Source of the DNA: Bacteroidota bacterium
GTDB taxonomy: Bacteria; Bacteroidota; Bacteroidia; Sphingobacteriales; Sphingobacteriaceae
NCBI GenBank assembly: GCA_018266915.1
Contig: JAFDZM010000024.1
Location: forward strand, 90,158-154,157
Reading direction: 5' to 3'
Length of the DNA stretch: 64,000 nt
Positions within the stretch are counted from its first letter, which is position 1. Every line of letters starts with the position of its first letter. This document shows, in pieces, positions 43,951 to 53,991 of the stretch. The translations under genes and the position numbers were made by a program. A model generated the notes under the pieces. That model ran no database searches, was not told where the DNA came from, and saw nothing but the letters and a program-made list of their open reading frames with translations.

Positions 43951-46746
43951 ATGGCAAGTGCAGCAGCAATACTTTATGGAGGACAGGTAGTAAAAGTAGG
44001 AAACCTTTCCGGAACTTCGTTTCACTACCAAAGTGGTTTTTTGATGAGTTTCATTTTAAATAAGGCCAAATATACCTATTGTTATCCTAGCGATTTTAGA
44101 ATAGACGATCAGGGTACTAAATATGCTAATGGTGGCTATATTCAGGAAGCAGAGTTTTTGAAATACCTGGCAGACCCAAAGTTATTAAGTGGTCTCTCAG
44201 CTTATAGATTAAAATCAACTGATTTAGCCAACGCTGAAAAGGGCGACATTGTTAACGTGCATACATTATATCTCGTTTCACCATATACAGATTTTTGTAA
44301 GTATAGCAATTATACCTGGACATATGACCCGGATGTGACACCTATTGATGGTAGTGGGAATATTATATTTCCTTCTGGTACTCCACCAACGGTTCCCGTG
44401 TCACTTAACGTAAATGCTCTTTCATTTTATAATCACAATATTGGGTTGATAAACTCTTCTGATTATACTGATGATAAAGACCAGGGAGCCTATTATTTAG
44501 CTCTTTGCGCTTTGGAGATCAATATGATTAACAGGGATATTTTTCCGTTATTCAATCAGTCAACTGATCTGCAAACATATATATTGAATCAAAATGCTGA
44601 GTGGTCTGGCGGAACAATATTTAATCAGCCGACTTTGGAAGACATAATGCAGTATTATGAAAGCCTAAGGAATTTTTACCGGGCAGCATATGCAAACCAA
44701 TTATTTATAGCGGGTTCCCCGGCAAATACTAAAGTGTTTTGGTTGGCCAGCGTTTTATCAGCTAATAGTCTGTCTGTGTTTCCGATTGACCTTAAGTTAA
44801 CTATTCTTTCGCAAGTGGTCGATATCATGACTACTGATTATGAAAATGACGCTCCATCAAATCCTTTTCTTCAGATAGCAGCTGTGGGGCCGGAAATAAT
44901 CTTAAATATTGTTGATTCAATAACCATTGATCCTACTCAATCAGATTATTTTCTAAAGCAACTACTAAATACCAAGTACTCTGGTGTAAATAATAGTGAT
45001 AAAACTCTATTTGAAACGCTGTACGATAATTTAAGTGACAATAGAATAGGGCACTTAACACATAACCTTATAAATACTACTGACCAAAGAAAACAATTTA
45101 TACAGTCATTACATAACATCTGGAAAATTTCAAAATATAACCCTTACTATAATTCACCAAGCTATACACAATCTGTAAAACCAACAGGAGTTTATCCGGA
45201 GTCTTTTTTTGTGGTCAATAGAGCTACTTATTATGATAAGACAACAGCTCCTGCTATTTTAGTTTATCAATCTACAGAAACAACTTTATCACCTTATATC
45301 ACGTCGTTTGAGTTTGATTTAAGCAATAATCAGGTGATTGCATCTAAAGTTACTCAGGAAACTATACATGATGAACACACAAGCACCAGTACTACAAGTA
45401 CCAAATTTGGTACGTATCACTTATACCAACCGCTTTCATTAATAGGTTACACCTCTGATCCGTTAGTACATTTACCTCAAACTAATTGTATTCCAGCATT
45501 CTTTTTATACTACGCTTCCGATGCGAGGGAAATAGCCAACTTCGATTATGGAGTATTGTTGTTTGTTGAAATTGCTTTGAATTTCGCCACGTTGGGCGGA
45601 TTAGGTGAGGTTGAAGCATTCACTGCTTTGGCAGATGTATCAGAAATTGCTGCAGCCGATGTTGCAACCGCAAGTGCTTCTAATGTCGCAGAATTATCCT
45701 ATTTATCCGAAATCTCAGATATTGCTGACGTCGGTTCTTTGTCGGAAGGCACACCTATAGTGTCCTGGAATACTGTAGTAGGTATAAGCAAGATTGTACA
45801 GTTTAGTGCAGGTAGTTTTACTTCCATAACTAACTACATGGTTAGTGTTGATACTACCATGGACCAAAATGTAAAGGATTTTATCAATAAACTAGACGTA
45901 TTTCTTGGTCTTATAAATTTGGCTACTCTGGGTGTTGATACTATTTCTCAAATAAGTCTTGCAACAGCAGCCAGGGATATCGTTGATGATGCAACTTATG
46001 CGACAGCTGATTTATCACAAACGGCAAAGAATGAAATAGAAATAATTGCAGATATTCAGGAGTTGGTTACCGATATGAATGCAAAGCTCCAGGGGCTATC
46101 ATTATCAAGTAGTAATACATTATTGACGAAATTTGCGAACTTGAACGAAGAAGATCAACTTTCATTTTTTAATAATTTTTATTTCAAAGATGAAGCTGAC
46201 CCTATATGGAATCAATTGAACGAAGTTTATGACACTGCAAGTGGAAGAACGCTGGTTGATGATTGGGAAGAAATACAGTCTTTAAAATCTTATAGAAATA
46301 ATATTGACTTTTTAAGCAGTTATAGATACATTAGCAAGGATACAAGTTTGTTGACACACATTTTTGAAGGAGAAATAAATCAAGCTGGAAATGGTGTCGG
46401 GGTTCATTCAATAGAAGCAATTAATAATGGTAAGGCTCAAATAAATTCAATAATTAATCCTGCAAATTCAGATGGCTATTACAAAGCTACTGTTTCTGTA
46501 TTAGATAATGGAGTTCCAATTGTTAAACCAGGGTTTTCGACATTTTTTAAAGACACTTGGGATAGACAAAGAATCATTGAAGAAATTTCTTTATCATTCA
46601 CGAATAAGGTTTTTATCAAGGGTAAGATATGGGAGGGCACAATGACTGACGGCAATCTTTGCAGGTTAATTATCTTAAGTGGAAATACAAAGGTTTTCGA
46701 CGCAACAACGATAATCAAAACATCATATCCTTTTATTATTTTTTAG
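43951..46746 (+). CDS. Polymorphic toxin with C-terminal EndoU RNase domain
   Basis: 931 residues, no signal peptide. Residues 1-540 are an unfamiliar N-terminal part. About 545-690 is hydrophobic and alanine-rich (LLFVEIALNFATLGGLGEVE), like pretoxin regions. About 690-790 is helical. Residues 801-931 match bacterial EndoU: LTHIFEGEIN with His803, NGVGVHSIE with His819, GYYKATVSV, GFSTFFKDTW and the terminal IIKTSYPFI. EndoU enzymes cleave RNA through two His and a Lys; Lys859 is a candidate, but I cannot fix it by eye. The small gene 8 nt downstream is the likely immunity gene. The 3' part is much more A/T-rich than the genes after 47614. Confidence 0.85.
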   Translation: MASAAAILYGGQVVKVGNLSGTSFHYQSGFLMSFILNKAKYTYCYPSDFRIDDQGTKYANGGYIQEAEFLKYLADPKLLSGLSAYRLKSTDLANAEKGDIVNVHTLYLVSPYTDFCKYSNYTWTYDPDVTPIDGSGNIIFPSGTPPTVPVSLNVNALSFYNHNIGLINSSDYTDDKDQGAYYLALCALEINMINRDIFPLFNQSTDLQTYILNQNAEWSGGTIFNQPTLEDIMQYYESLRNFYRAAYANQLFIAGSPANTKVFWLASVLSANSLSVFPIDLKLTILSQVVDIMTTDYENDAPSNPFLQIAAVGPEIILNIVDSITIDPTQSDYFLKQLLNTKYSGVNNSDKTLFETLYDNLSDNRIGHLTHNLINTTDQRKQFIQSLHNIWKISKYNPYYNSPSYTQSVKPTGVYPESFFVVNRATYYDKTTAPAILVYQSTETTLSPYITSFEFDLSNNQVIASKVTQETIHDEHTSTSTTSTKFGTYHLYQPLSLIGYTSDPLVHLPQTNCIPAFFLYYASDAREIANFDYGVLLFVEIALNFATLGGLGEVEAFTALADVSEIAAADVATASASNVAELSYLSEISDIADVGSLSEGTPIVSWNTVVGISKIVQFSAGSFTSITNYMVSVDTTMDQNVKDFINKLDVFLGLINLATLGVDTISQISLATAARDIVDDATYATADLSQTAKNEIEIIADIQELVTDMNAKLQGLSLSSSNTLLTKFANLNEEDQLSFFNNFYFKDEADPIWNQLNEVYDTASGRTLVDDWEEIQSLKSYRNNIDFLSSYRYISKDTSLLTHIFEGEINQAGNGVGVHSIEAINNGKAQINSIINPANSDGYYKATVSVLDNGVPIVKPGFSTFFKDTWDRQRIIEEISLSFTNKVFIKGKIWEGTMTDGNLCRLIILSGNTKVFDATTIIKTSYPFIIF

Positions 46747-46754
46747 AGCAAGTT

Positions 46755-47111
46755 ATGAGCACAATATTAGAAACTTACAAAGTTCAATTTTCAAAAAGAA
46801 TTATTAATAAAAGAACTCTTAAACTTATTTATTCAATCAACGATGTGCTTGATCAATGCATAGCTGATTATAAGACTGTAGATGAGGTGAATAACTTTTT
46901 AATTGCAGAAATAAATAAAGTTTTGAATGGAGTAAGTTCAAGTGAAACAATTATTTCTGAAAGCATGGTCTCAGTAGTAATTTCAAGTGATACTACTAAA
47001 TTTTACCAAGATCCCAATTATTCACCAACAGCATCCCCGGATTATTCAATTCCGACCCAAGATTTTAAGGTAATAGCTCAGGCATGGTTAAGTTATTTAC
47101 AAAACAATTAA
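46755..47111 (+). CDS. Probable immunity protein for the EndoU toxin
   Basis: 118 residues from the ATG at 46755; a longer frame from 46659 would overlap the toxin gene by 88 nt and starts with a non-protein-like stretch. It is soluble, with a helical first half (INDVLDQCIADYKTVDEVNN) and an acidic or aromatic C-terminus (IPTQDFKVIAQAWLSYLQNN). Size, place directly after the toxin and very low G+C (15 of 60 bases at 46801-46860) are typical of immunity genes. No immunity family is recognised. Confidence 0.72.
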   Translation: MSTILETYKVQFSKRIINKRTLKLIYSINDVLDQCIADYKTVDEVNNFLIAEINKVLNGVSSSETIISESMVSVVISSDTTKFYQDPNYSPTASPDYSIPTQDFKVIAQAWLSYLQNN

Positions 47112-47132
47112 TATTATGTCCTCCCATTCTGA

Positions 47133-47523
47133 AGAAATGTCAGACTGACAAGCGGGCAATGCTACGGGTACCTTTTAAATAACAAGAAAGGCACAAGGGT
47201 TCCATACTTATATGCTGGCCGCATACTTGCGTCAGAGGTAAATAAAAAACTCTTTGCAAAGCAGAAAGGATGGTTGGGCGAAGCAATGACCTGGTGAGTA
47301 AACTATGAAGGCAAATGCATAAACCCAGACAATGTGAAAAATACCTCACAGTAGCCTGATAAACCGCCGGTAAAGATTCCGGCAAGGGACAAAACTTTAT
47401 TAAAAAAAACTTAAATGGCTTCAATCCACAAAAAACGGTGAGAAGCCATACCTGGCGCTCCTTGATCAATTTTCGGGGAATGGCTATACAGATGTGTTCA
47501 ACGGAGGTTCACATTTAAGATAA
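47133..47523 (+). pseudogene. Decayed coding remnant with in-frame stops and a frameshift
   Basis: One plus-strand frame reads like protein (LNNKKGTRVPYLYAGRILAS, KKLFAKQKGWLGEAMTW) until TGA at 47295-47297. It goes on in the same frame (VNYEGKCINPDNVKNTSQ) to a TAG, then PPVKIPARDKTLLKK. After an A8 run near 47400 the protein-like text continues in another frame (KLKWLQSTKNGEKPYLALLD) to TAA at 47521. No start codon fits. It may be an old toxin tail or immunity gene displaced by the EndoU module. The family is not recognised. Confidence 0.55.
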
Positions 47524-47613
47524 AACAACAACTAACACTAGGGCGGCTTACATGGATTAGTTGACAAAAAGTAGAAAAGAAATTAAAGCCATTAGTATTA
47601 AATACAAATAAAT

Positions 47614-50600
47614 ATGCCAGCAACAAATGCTATATCGAACCGGTTCTACCCTCAGTTATCGGATGTGATAACAGTTGATGACCTACCTGATTTTTTGGAT
47701 TTCGCAAAGGATGGGCTTGATTCGTTTTTAAGCAGCATCCACTACAAAAACCTGCAATACTCAAAAAGTCAGCGCGGAGATTCTGCTTCCTATAAAGTTG
47801 ATATCATTTCAAAAAACATAGGGCTCGATCTGCCCTTCGGCCTGCGGTTTGTTTTAAACCCCGATGTTGATGGCGATACTTCAATATCTTCGTTCCCGGT
47901 TACGCTGCAGTACCAATGGCAGATCATCTCGTTCCTACGGTCATTCAACCTGCCAAACGTTTCCCTTGATCCGGATGGCTTGTTCCAGCTCGGCTTGCAG
48001 ATATTTAAAATAACCGATCAACAGGTAATTGCGCACACGCTCAATTTCTTTGTTGATCCTGCCGATACCTCGACCACAAAATATCAGCAGCTGGTTGACG
48101 ACATCAACGCACTATATCCGGCAGCAAATCTAACTATCCCAACCGGCCAGACGCCAACTGTCGACCTTATAGCGCAGTTGATCAGCCAGGACAGTAATAT
48201 TCCAAAGAGTATTTCGGAGGTGTTGTTTGCTGCATATATCCTGAGTACCGACCTGGCAACAACCAAAAGCAAACTACAGCAGTTTTTTAACCTGATTGTA
48301 CCGGGCGGCATAGAAAGTTATATACAAAAACTAATCAAACCGTCTGTAAAAGCCTCGCTGACACTTTCAGCGGGTATTGAGTTCCCAACCAATATCTTAC
48401 AGCCGGTTGATGCTCATGGTATTATTATACCCAACGAAAAATCTGTATTCCAATTCGCCGAGGCAACCTTTACAGTTGATACCGATTCAGGTATTGGCAC
48501 TCAATTACAATTAGGTGGATCATTGATACCAACATATGCTCAGATAGGCAACAGCGGGGTCATCATCAGCTTTACAGACGCTAAAGTTGATATGAGCCGC
48601 ACCACCAATATCCCTGAGGCTGATGCCGCAGGCTATCCGCCAGACTTTGTGGGCTTGTACATTCAACAGGCAAGCGTAAGCTTCAACAAGTTCGGCCAGG
48701 ACGATACAACCCAAACAAGCGCTTCTCTTACGGCCTCAAATATGCTGATTGGCACAGGTGGCATATCTGGAACCATCAAACTTGAGGACAACGGAATACT
48801 ATACCGCAAGTTCGGTAATTTCTCTGTCGAACTGGACACTTTCGAGATGACCTTTAAAATGGGTGCCATCGTTAGCTCCAACATCAGCGGTAAACTGAAA
48901 CTGCCAGGCGGCTTCCAAAGCGGGGGCGGCCCTTCCGAGATTGATATTGACGTAGCGATAAAAGATAACGGCGATTTTGCCATTACAGCTAAAGTGGTTG
49001 GCACAGCGCCAAAATTTAGCTACCCTAATGTATTTGATGTAACTATCCGCAGCCTGGCTGTTGGCGAAAAAAACGGTCATTTCTTTGTATCCGTTGGCGG
49101 TACGCTTGATTTTACCTGCACCATACCTGGTTTGGGCGATGTTATGCCAAAAGGCATAATTATCAACAAGCTGACTATATGGGACGACGGCCACATTGAA
49201 TTTGAAGGTGGTGGTCTTACCATTCCTAAAGCATTCAAACTGTCTATCGGCCCGGTTAAACTGGAGGTTTCTCATTTATCCATCGGTTCGCATACAAGGC
49301 AGCATCTTGGCATTGAGCGTAATTATTATTATTTCGGGTTTGATGGTACGGTTAATACCGGTAATGCCGGCTTAGAAGCATCCGGCAACGGTATCAAATT
49401 CTATTTTACTAATGATGACGGCCCTGGTAAACCGTTCGACTTCTTTTTAAGCATCGATAGTATCGCGATAGATCTTACTATCCCTGGCGATGCGTCTTAT
49501 GACGATGCCATGTTTATCCTGAAAGGTTACCTCAGCATGAAAAACCCTGCTGATCCAGCACCCGTTGGTTCCACTACCGCAACAGAATATACCGGTAAGA
49601 TATCATTTGATATGCCGAAAGTAGGCATTGCAGGCAGTGCAGCCATGAGGCTTCAGCCAAGCGTTCCGGCCTTTGTGGTCGACATTGGTTTGCAGCTTCC
49701 GGTTGCTATACCGCTTGGGCCTACCGGCCTGGGGGTATATGCCTTCCGCGGCCTTATCGGGCAACATTACCTGCCTTCTAAACAGGCCACTACACCACCG
49801 CTTCCGGATACTGCCGACTGGTGGGATTATTACAAAGCTAAGAGCACAATCACCCATACAGAAGGTATTGAGGTAGATAAATTTGCAAGCAAACCGGGAT
49901 TCTCTATTGGTGCGGGTGTTTCATTAGCTACGGATTTTGGCGACGGTGGCTGGACTCTTTCTACTAAAGTCTTCCTGCTTCTGGGTCTGCCGGATGTATT
50001 CCTGGTACAAGGCCAGGCCAATATATTAAGCACCAGGCTGGGGCTTGATGAAGATACAGATCCACCATTCAGCGCACTGATCGTCTTTAGTTCAGACTCT
50101 ATCATGGGCGATCTGGGCGTTAATTTAAAATTACCGGGCGGTGGCGAAATACTTAAACTCTCGGCTAAACTGGAGGCGGCGTTCTTCTTTAATAACGCCT
50201 CCGGATGGTATCTGAATATAGGCAGGGACACCCCTGAAAGTGCGCAGGTGCAGGCAAATATCCTTACCTTGTTCAAAGGGCATGCTTACCTCATGATATC
50301 CTCACAGGGCATTAAGGCGGGCGCAGGCATAAGCTTTGATTTTAATAAGAAATTTGGCCCTGTACAGCTATGGGCAAACGCATATCTGAACCTGGGTGGC
50401 TTCGTCAGCTTTAAACCAATCCAGATCGGAGGCTTCATTGCCATGGGGGGGGGCGCCGGTATTAAAGTAGGCTGGTTTAAACTGAGTGTATCGCTCGACA
50501 TTACTTTCGCTGTCGAGGCGCCGAATCCTTTCAGCATCACAGGTACGCTAAAGCTAAAAATTCATACCCCATGGCCATTGCCAAACGTTAAGATCAGCGC

Positions 50601-53600
50601 CTCTATCGGCTGGACCTTTAACAATGACGATTCGCCGCTAAAAGTGCCTATAAGCATACTGGGGCTGCCCGATCCGGCAAACGGATACATGCCGGCAGCA
50701 GCACACAATATTCTTACCGATGAGGTATTCCCGATCAACTATGTAACTACAGATATCAACGGAAATATTAGCGCATCAGGCATACCGCATCCGGGCGATA
50801 CAAGCTGGAAATATAATTTCACCAACTCTACAGATGTTCAAAATGTGATCATCCCGCTGGATAGCTTTATTGATATCGACCTGTTAAAACCGGTACTTCC
50901 TGTAAACTTGCCTCTTGGCGGTGCTGCCAATCAGCTACCCGACGGGTATGTGGATATGGTACCACCACGCAAAGGGAAGAGCAACCAGGTAAAACACCAG
51001 TATGAAATGACTGGGGTGGCTATTTATGCATGGAGCGATGCCGGCAACACATGGGTGCCTTATGACATCTACGAAGCTGTAACTGCACTTGTTGCCTCTA
51101 ATCCGGGTGTTGACTTTAGTCAGCTAAAAATTGGCTACTGGCAGTTCTCAACAAAAGACAGGTATAATAAGATCAGGTTGCTGGCACAGAACATGTTCAG
51201 CTATACCAACGGAACAACCAGTAATAACCTGGATATGGACGGACGCAATTATCAAAGCGGCGATCTGTTCTGTTATGACAATATACAAAAACTAAAAGTA
51301 GTTAACTGGAAGGCATTGCCTGCCGGTATCAGCTATCTGCAAAATATACCTTTGCCATATAAGTCCCTGACGTTTGACTTTATTGGTCTTAATGCCGGTG
51401 TGCAACAGGAGAGCAGCTTTAATGCTCACGCACTGGTGATGAATGGCGCACAAGGTGACCTTGTTATCGGGTTCCCCGAGCCTGTTGCTTATGCTAAACT
51501 GGAGTTTGGTAATAGCTTCTATGGCGACGACCTGGGCAACGCCACCGTGAATTTCATACAAACAACCTATACGCCTGATGATAATGGCAAGCCGGTAGCT
51601 TCAGAAGCTGTTATCAGCTCTGTACCGATCGGCCAGCAAAGTGCAGTAATTACTTATGATAATGTAACCACCGGCATAGATAAGGTGCAAGTAGTATTTG
51701 CCAATGTTCCATCAGCCGATTACAATGGCGACCTGGTACTTGGCGGTCACTTCCAACTGACCGATCAGTACATTGCATCAGGCCTGAATGGCGACTTAGA
51801 AATGGAGAAATCCCTAATGTTCTCTACCTTCTACGACCGCAGCTTTACGGCTGACGAAGTGCTCGGTCTTGAATATTGGGGCCAGGCAGGTACAGTGGCA
51901 CAGTTTCCTTTGGATTCGAACATGGATGATGCAGGAAGCCTGAGCGCTTTGCTATCCGGCAGCCCTGATATGGTACCTGGTTTTTATGACGCCAATAATA
52001 CTGGTACGCTGCAGGTAAACGACATTTATTCATACACCGGCAACAGCGATGCCCTTGTTGTGCCTTATAACCCGGTATTAAAAATCGAAAACGGTAGTTT
52101 CGCTTTTGAAAGTACAGTTATTTTTGATCCTTTTTCAGCAGGTATCAGCACCATTTTATCTAAGGTAAGCACCGATGCGGCGGGTAATAAAAAAGGGTTT
52201 GCTTTGCACCTGCTGCAAAGTACTCCGGCGGATGCGCAGGCCACTTATAGCAGTGTGGGCGCTATCCCGACCTTTACAATTTTGCTCACTTGTTACGACG
52301 GGCTTTCAAGCACCGGCGTATCAGCTGCGGCAACATATACTCTTGACTGCGCATCATCAAAAGTGATTGAGCAGCAATACAAACGGGTATTGGTATCAGT
52401 TAACAGGGTAACAGGGAAACTGGAAATATACATTGACCGCGAGCTGAAAACCAGTGTCAACATACCTGCCCAATTGAATGCATATGCATCTTTAACCGCC
52501 TTTACTTACTTAAATCAGTTAAGTTATATTACTTTGGCCGATCAGACACGTCAGGCAGCAAGCCCGATAACACCCGAGGATGTATTTAATGAAGTACAGG
52601 TATTAAGCGATAGCATTAACAACTCCATACAACCGGTATGGCGTCCGGATACAACGTATGCTGTAACGGTTACAACACAGGACAGGGTTAACGGATCAGT
52701 ACCGAATGGAGGTACAAAAACCCGCATCTTTGGTTTCAGAACTGCAGGGCCTTTGGGGCACTTCCACCAGTATAGCCCTGTTTACCAGGAACTTGTAACG
52801 AAGGATCAGGCTGATGCATTTAAATTGGCAAACCTGCAATTCTATATTGATTACGACCGCTCGTTCCCTGACGCACAAGGCCGGTATAATTTAAGCAAAC
52901 CGGTATTGTATCATAATCCTCAGGTCAAACTGTACTTTACAGAGCCTTATATCAACGCAATGTATGCCGATTGGAATACTTATCAAGGTCTGCCGGCTGT
53001 ACAAAGCAGTCTGCAACTGCAATTGCTTGATCCATCCGGTGCTGCTGTTACACAGTCACTCGTTTGGGAACCTGTTCAGGAAACCGCTATTGACGATAGC
53101 AATTTTGATACCTTACCACACGATCAGATGATGATATACCTGTTTAACCGTGCGTCATCATTGCTGCACTGTGGCCAGTTGCCTGCCGATATTGTGAAAA
53201 GGTTGCAACAGGGATCATACCAATTCCCTGACCTGGAACCTAATACACTTTATACAGCCTTATTCAATGCTGTTTACACTGCTGATGGCAACCCTGCAGA
53301 TGCAGTGGAAGTTTATAAGTTTGGCTTCATTACCTCGCGTTTTGCCACCTTCCAGGACCAGGCATCAAGCTACATTCTTGGCGGAACAGGGGCGGATACA
53401 CAATATGCCATTTACAAACAAAACGTTTCGTTTGCAGCCTCTTATATCGCAGCCGATCTGACAGAATTGATTAACGATGATCCGAGCGACGACCCGTCAT
53501 ATGCATTAAGATATGCCGGCAAATTTGAACGAATGGTGTTTGGCGGTTTACAATTGCCCGCTCCTGAACCTTTTGAACATTCTGCAATCAGTTTGATTGT

Positions 53601-53937
53601 TAACACAGATCCGTCTGACAGTACCAACCGGAAAATATTGGGTATAATGGTTTACAACCCTGAGCCATTTAATGATCCGAAACTGCCGGCAGCTGATTTG
53701 GTTGACACGATCAAAATGACGCTTACTCTGCCTGATGCAACGGTATTAACACCGGATCAGTTTATAGTGGCCTACTCACGCGACAATTCTGCGGCCTTTA
53801 TTACGAATTCAGCGCTGAATGTACCATTAGGTAGCATACAGCTGAGTTTCAGATATAAAGAGTTTAATGGTGTTGATTACGAAACTGTATTCGAGGATTA
53901 CATCGGCGATGCAATTGACATCACGCCATACTTTTAA
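47614..53937 (+). CDS. Giant beta-rich protein (DUF6603-like core, LamG-like domain), 2107 residues
   Basis: 2107 residues with no signal peptide. The first 330 are a helical and mixed head (AISNRFYPQLSDVITVDDL). From about 340 to 1020 there are many amphipathic beta strands: PTGLGVYAFRGLIGQHYLP, GFSIGAGVSLATDFGDGG and LSTKVFLLLGLPDVFLVQGQ. These resemble DUF6603 proteins (from memory, not searched). About 1427-1640 looks like a LamG/concanavalin-type domain (NGSFAFESTVIFDPF, GKLEIYIDRELKTSV). The C-terminal 450 are further beta domains. G+C here is higher (about 47% in a 60-nt sample). It is the largest gene of the island and may be the backbone of an extracellular assembly. Confidence 0.85.
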   Translation: MPATNAISNRFYPQLSDVITVDDLPDFLDFAKDGLDSFLSSIHYKNLQYSKSQRGDSASYKVDIISKNIGLDLPFGLRFVLNPDVDGDTSISSFPVTLQYQWQIISFLRSFNLPNVSLDPDGLFQLGLQIFKITDQQVIAHTLNFFVDPADTSTTKYQQLVDDINALYPAANLTIPTGQTPTVDLIAQLISQDSNIPKSISEVLFAAYILSTDLATTKSKLQQFFNLIVPGGIESYIQKLIKPSVKASLTLSAGIEFPTNILQPVDAHGIIIPNEKSVFQFAEATFTVDTDSGIGTQLQLGGSLIPTYAQIGNSGVIISFTDAKVDMSRTTNIPEADAAGYPPDFVGLYIQQASVSFNKFGQDDTTQTSASLTASNMLIGTGGISGTIKLEDNGILYRKFGNFSVELDTFEMTFKMGAIVSSNISGKLKLPGGFQSGGGPSEIDIDVAIKDNGDFAITAKVVGTAPKFSYPNVFDVTIRSLAVGEKNGHFFVSVGGTLDFTCTIPGLGDVMPKGIIINKLTIWDDGHIEFEGGGLTIPKAFKLSIGPVKLEVSHLSIGSHTRQHLGIERNYYYFGFDGTVNTGNAGLEASGNGIKFYFTNDDGPGKPFDFFLSIDSIAIDLTIPGDASYDDAMFILKGYLSMKNPADPAPVGSTTATEYTGKISFDMPKVGIAGSAAMRLQPSVPAFVVDIGLQLPVAIPLGPTGLGVYAFRGLIGQHYLPSKQATTPPLPDTADWWDYYKAKSTITHTEGIEVDKFASKPGFSIGAGVSLATDFGDGGWTLSTKVFLLLGLPDVFLVQGQANILSTRLGLDEDTDPPFSALIVFSSDSIMGDLGVNLKLPGGGEILKLSAKLEAAFFFNNASGWYLNIGRDTPESAQVQANILTLFKGHAYLMISSQGIKAGAGISFDFNKKFGPVQLWANAYLNLGGFVSFKPIQIGGFIAMGGGAGIKVGWFKLSVSLDITFAVEAPNPFSITGTLKLKIHTPWPLPNVKISASIGWTFNNDDSPLKVPISILGLPDPANGYMPAAAHNILTDEVFPINYVTTDINGNISASGIPHPGDTSWKYNFTNSTDVQNVIIPLDSFIDIDLLKPVLPVNLPLGGAANQLPDGYVDMVPPRKGKSNQVKHQYEMTGVAIYAWSDAGNTWVPYDIYEAVTALVASNPGVDFSQLKIGYWQFSTKDRYNKIRLLAQNMFSYTNGTTSNNLDMDGRNYQSGDLFCYDNIQKLKVVNWKALPAGISYLQNIPLPYKSLTFDFIGLNAGVQQESSFNAHALVMNGAQGDLVIGFPEPVAYAKLEFGNSFYGDDLGNATVNFIQTTYTPDDNGKPVASEAVISSVPIGQQSAVITYDNVTTGIDKVQVVFANVPSADYNGDLVLGGHFQLTDQYIASGLNGDLEMEKSLMFSTFYDRSFTADEVLGLEYWGQAGTVAQFPLDSNMDDAGSLSALLSGSPDMVPGFYDANNTGTLQVNDIYSYTGNSDALVVPYNPVLKIENGSFAFESTVIFDPFSAGISTILSKVSTDAAGNKKGFALHLLQSTPADAQATYSSVGAIPTFTILLTCYDGLSSTGVSAAATYTLDCASSKVIEQQYKRVLVSVNRVTGKLEIYIDRELKTSVNIPAQLNAYASLTAFTYLNQLSYITLADQTRQAASPITPEDVFNEVQVLSDSINNSIQPVWRPDTTYAVTVTTQDRVNGSVPNGGTKTRIFGFRTAGPLGHFHQYSPVYQELVTKDQADAFKLANLQFYIDYDRSFPDAQGRYNLSKPVLYHNPQVKLYFTEPYINAMYADWNTYQGLPAVQSSLQLQLLDPSGAAVTQSLVWEPVQETAIDDSNFDTLPHDQMMIYLFNRASSLLHCGQLPADIVKRLQQGSYQFPDLEPNTLYTALFNAVYTADGNPADAVEVYKFGFITSRFATFQDQASSYILGGTGADTQYAIYKQNVSFAASYIAADLTELINDDPSDDPSYALRYAGKFERMVFGGLQLPAPEPFEHSAISLIVNTDPSDSTNRKILGIMVYNPEPFNDPKLPAADLVDTIKMTLTLPDATVLTPDQFIVAYSRDNSAAFITNSALNVPLGSIQLSFRYKEFNGVDYETVFEDYIGDAIDITPYF

Positions 53938-53991
53938 TTGCCGGGCTAAAAAACAAAGTATTACAAATAGAATCGATTAAAAATCTTTTAA

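Noticed and set aside
46659..46754. Longer start for the immunity gene at 46659
   Set aside because: Would overlap the EndoU catalytic domain gene by 88 nt; the residues added are an out-of-frame reading of the toxin. ATG at 46755 fits better.
47140..47469. 109-codon minus-strand frame
   Set aside because: Reads as the opposite of a decayed plus-strand gene; Cys/Leu-rich text without domain character.
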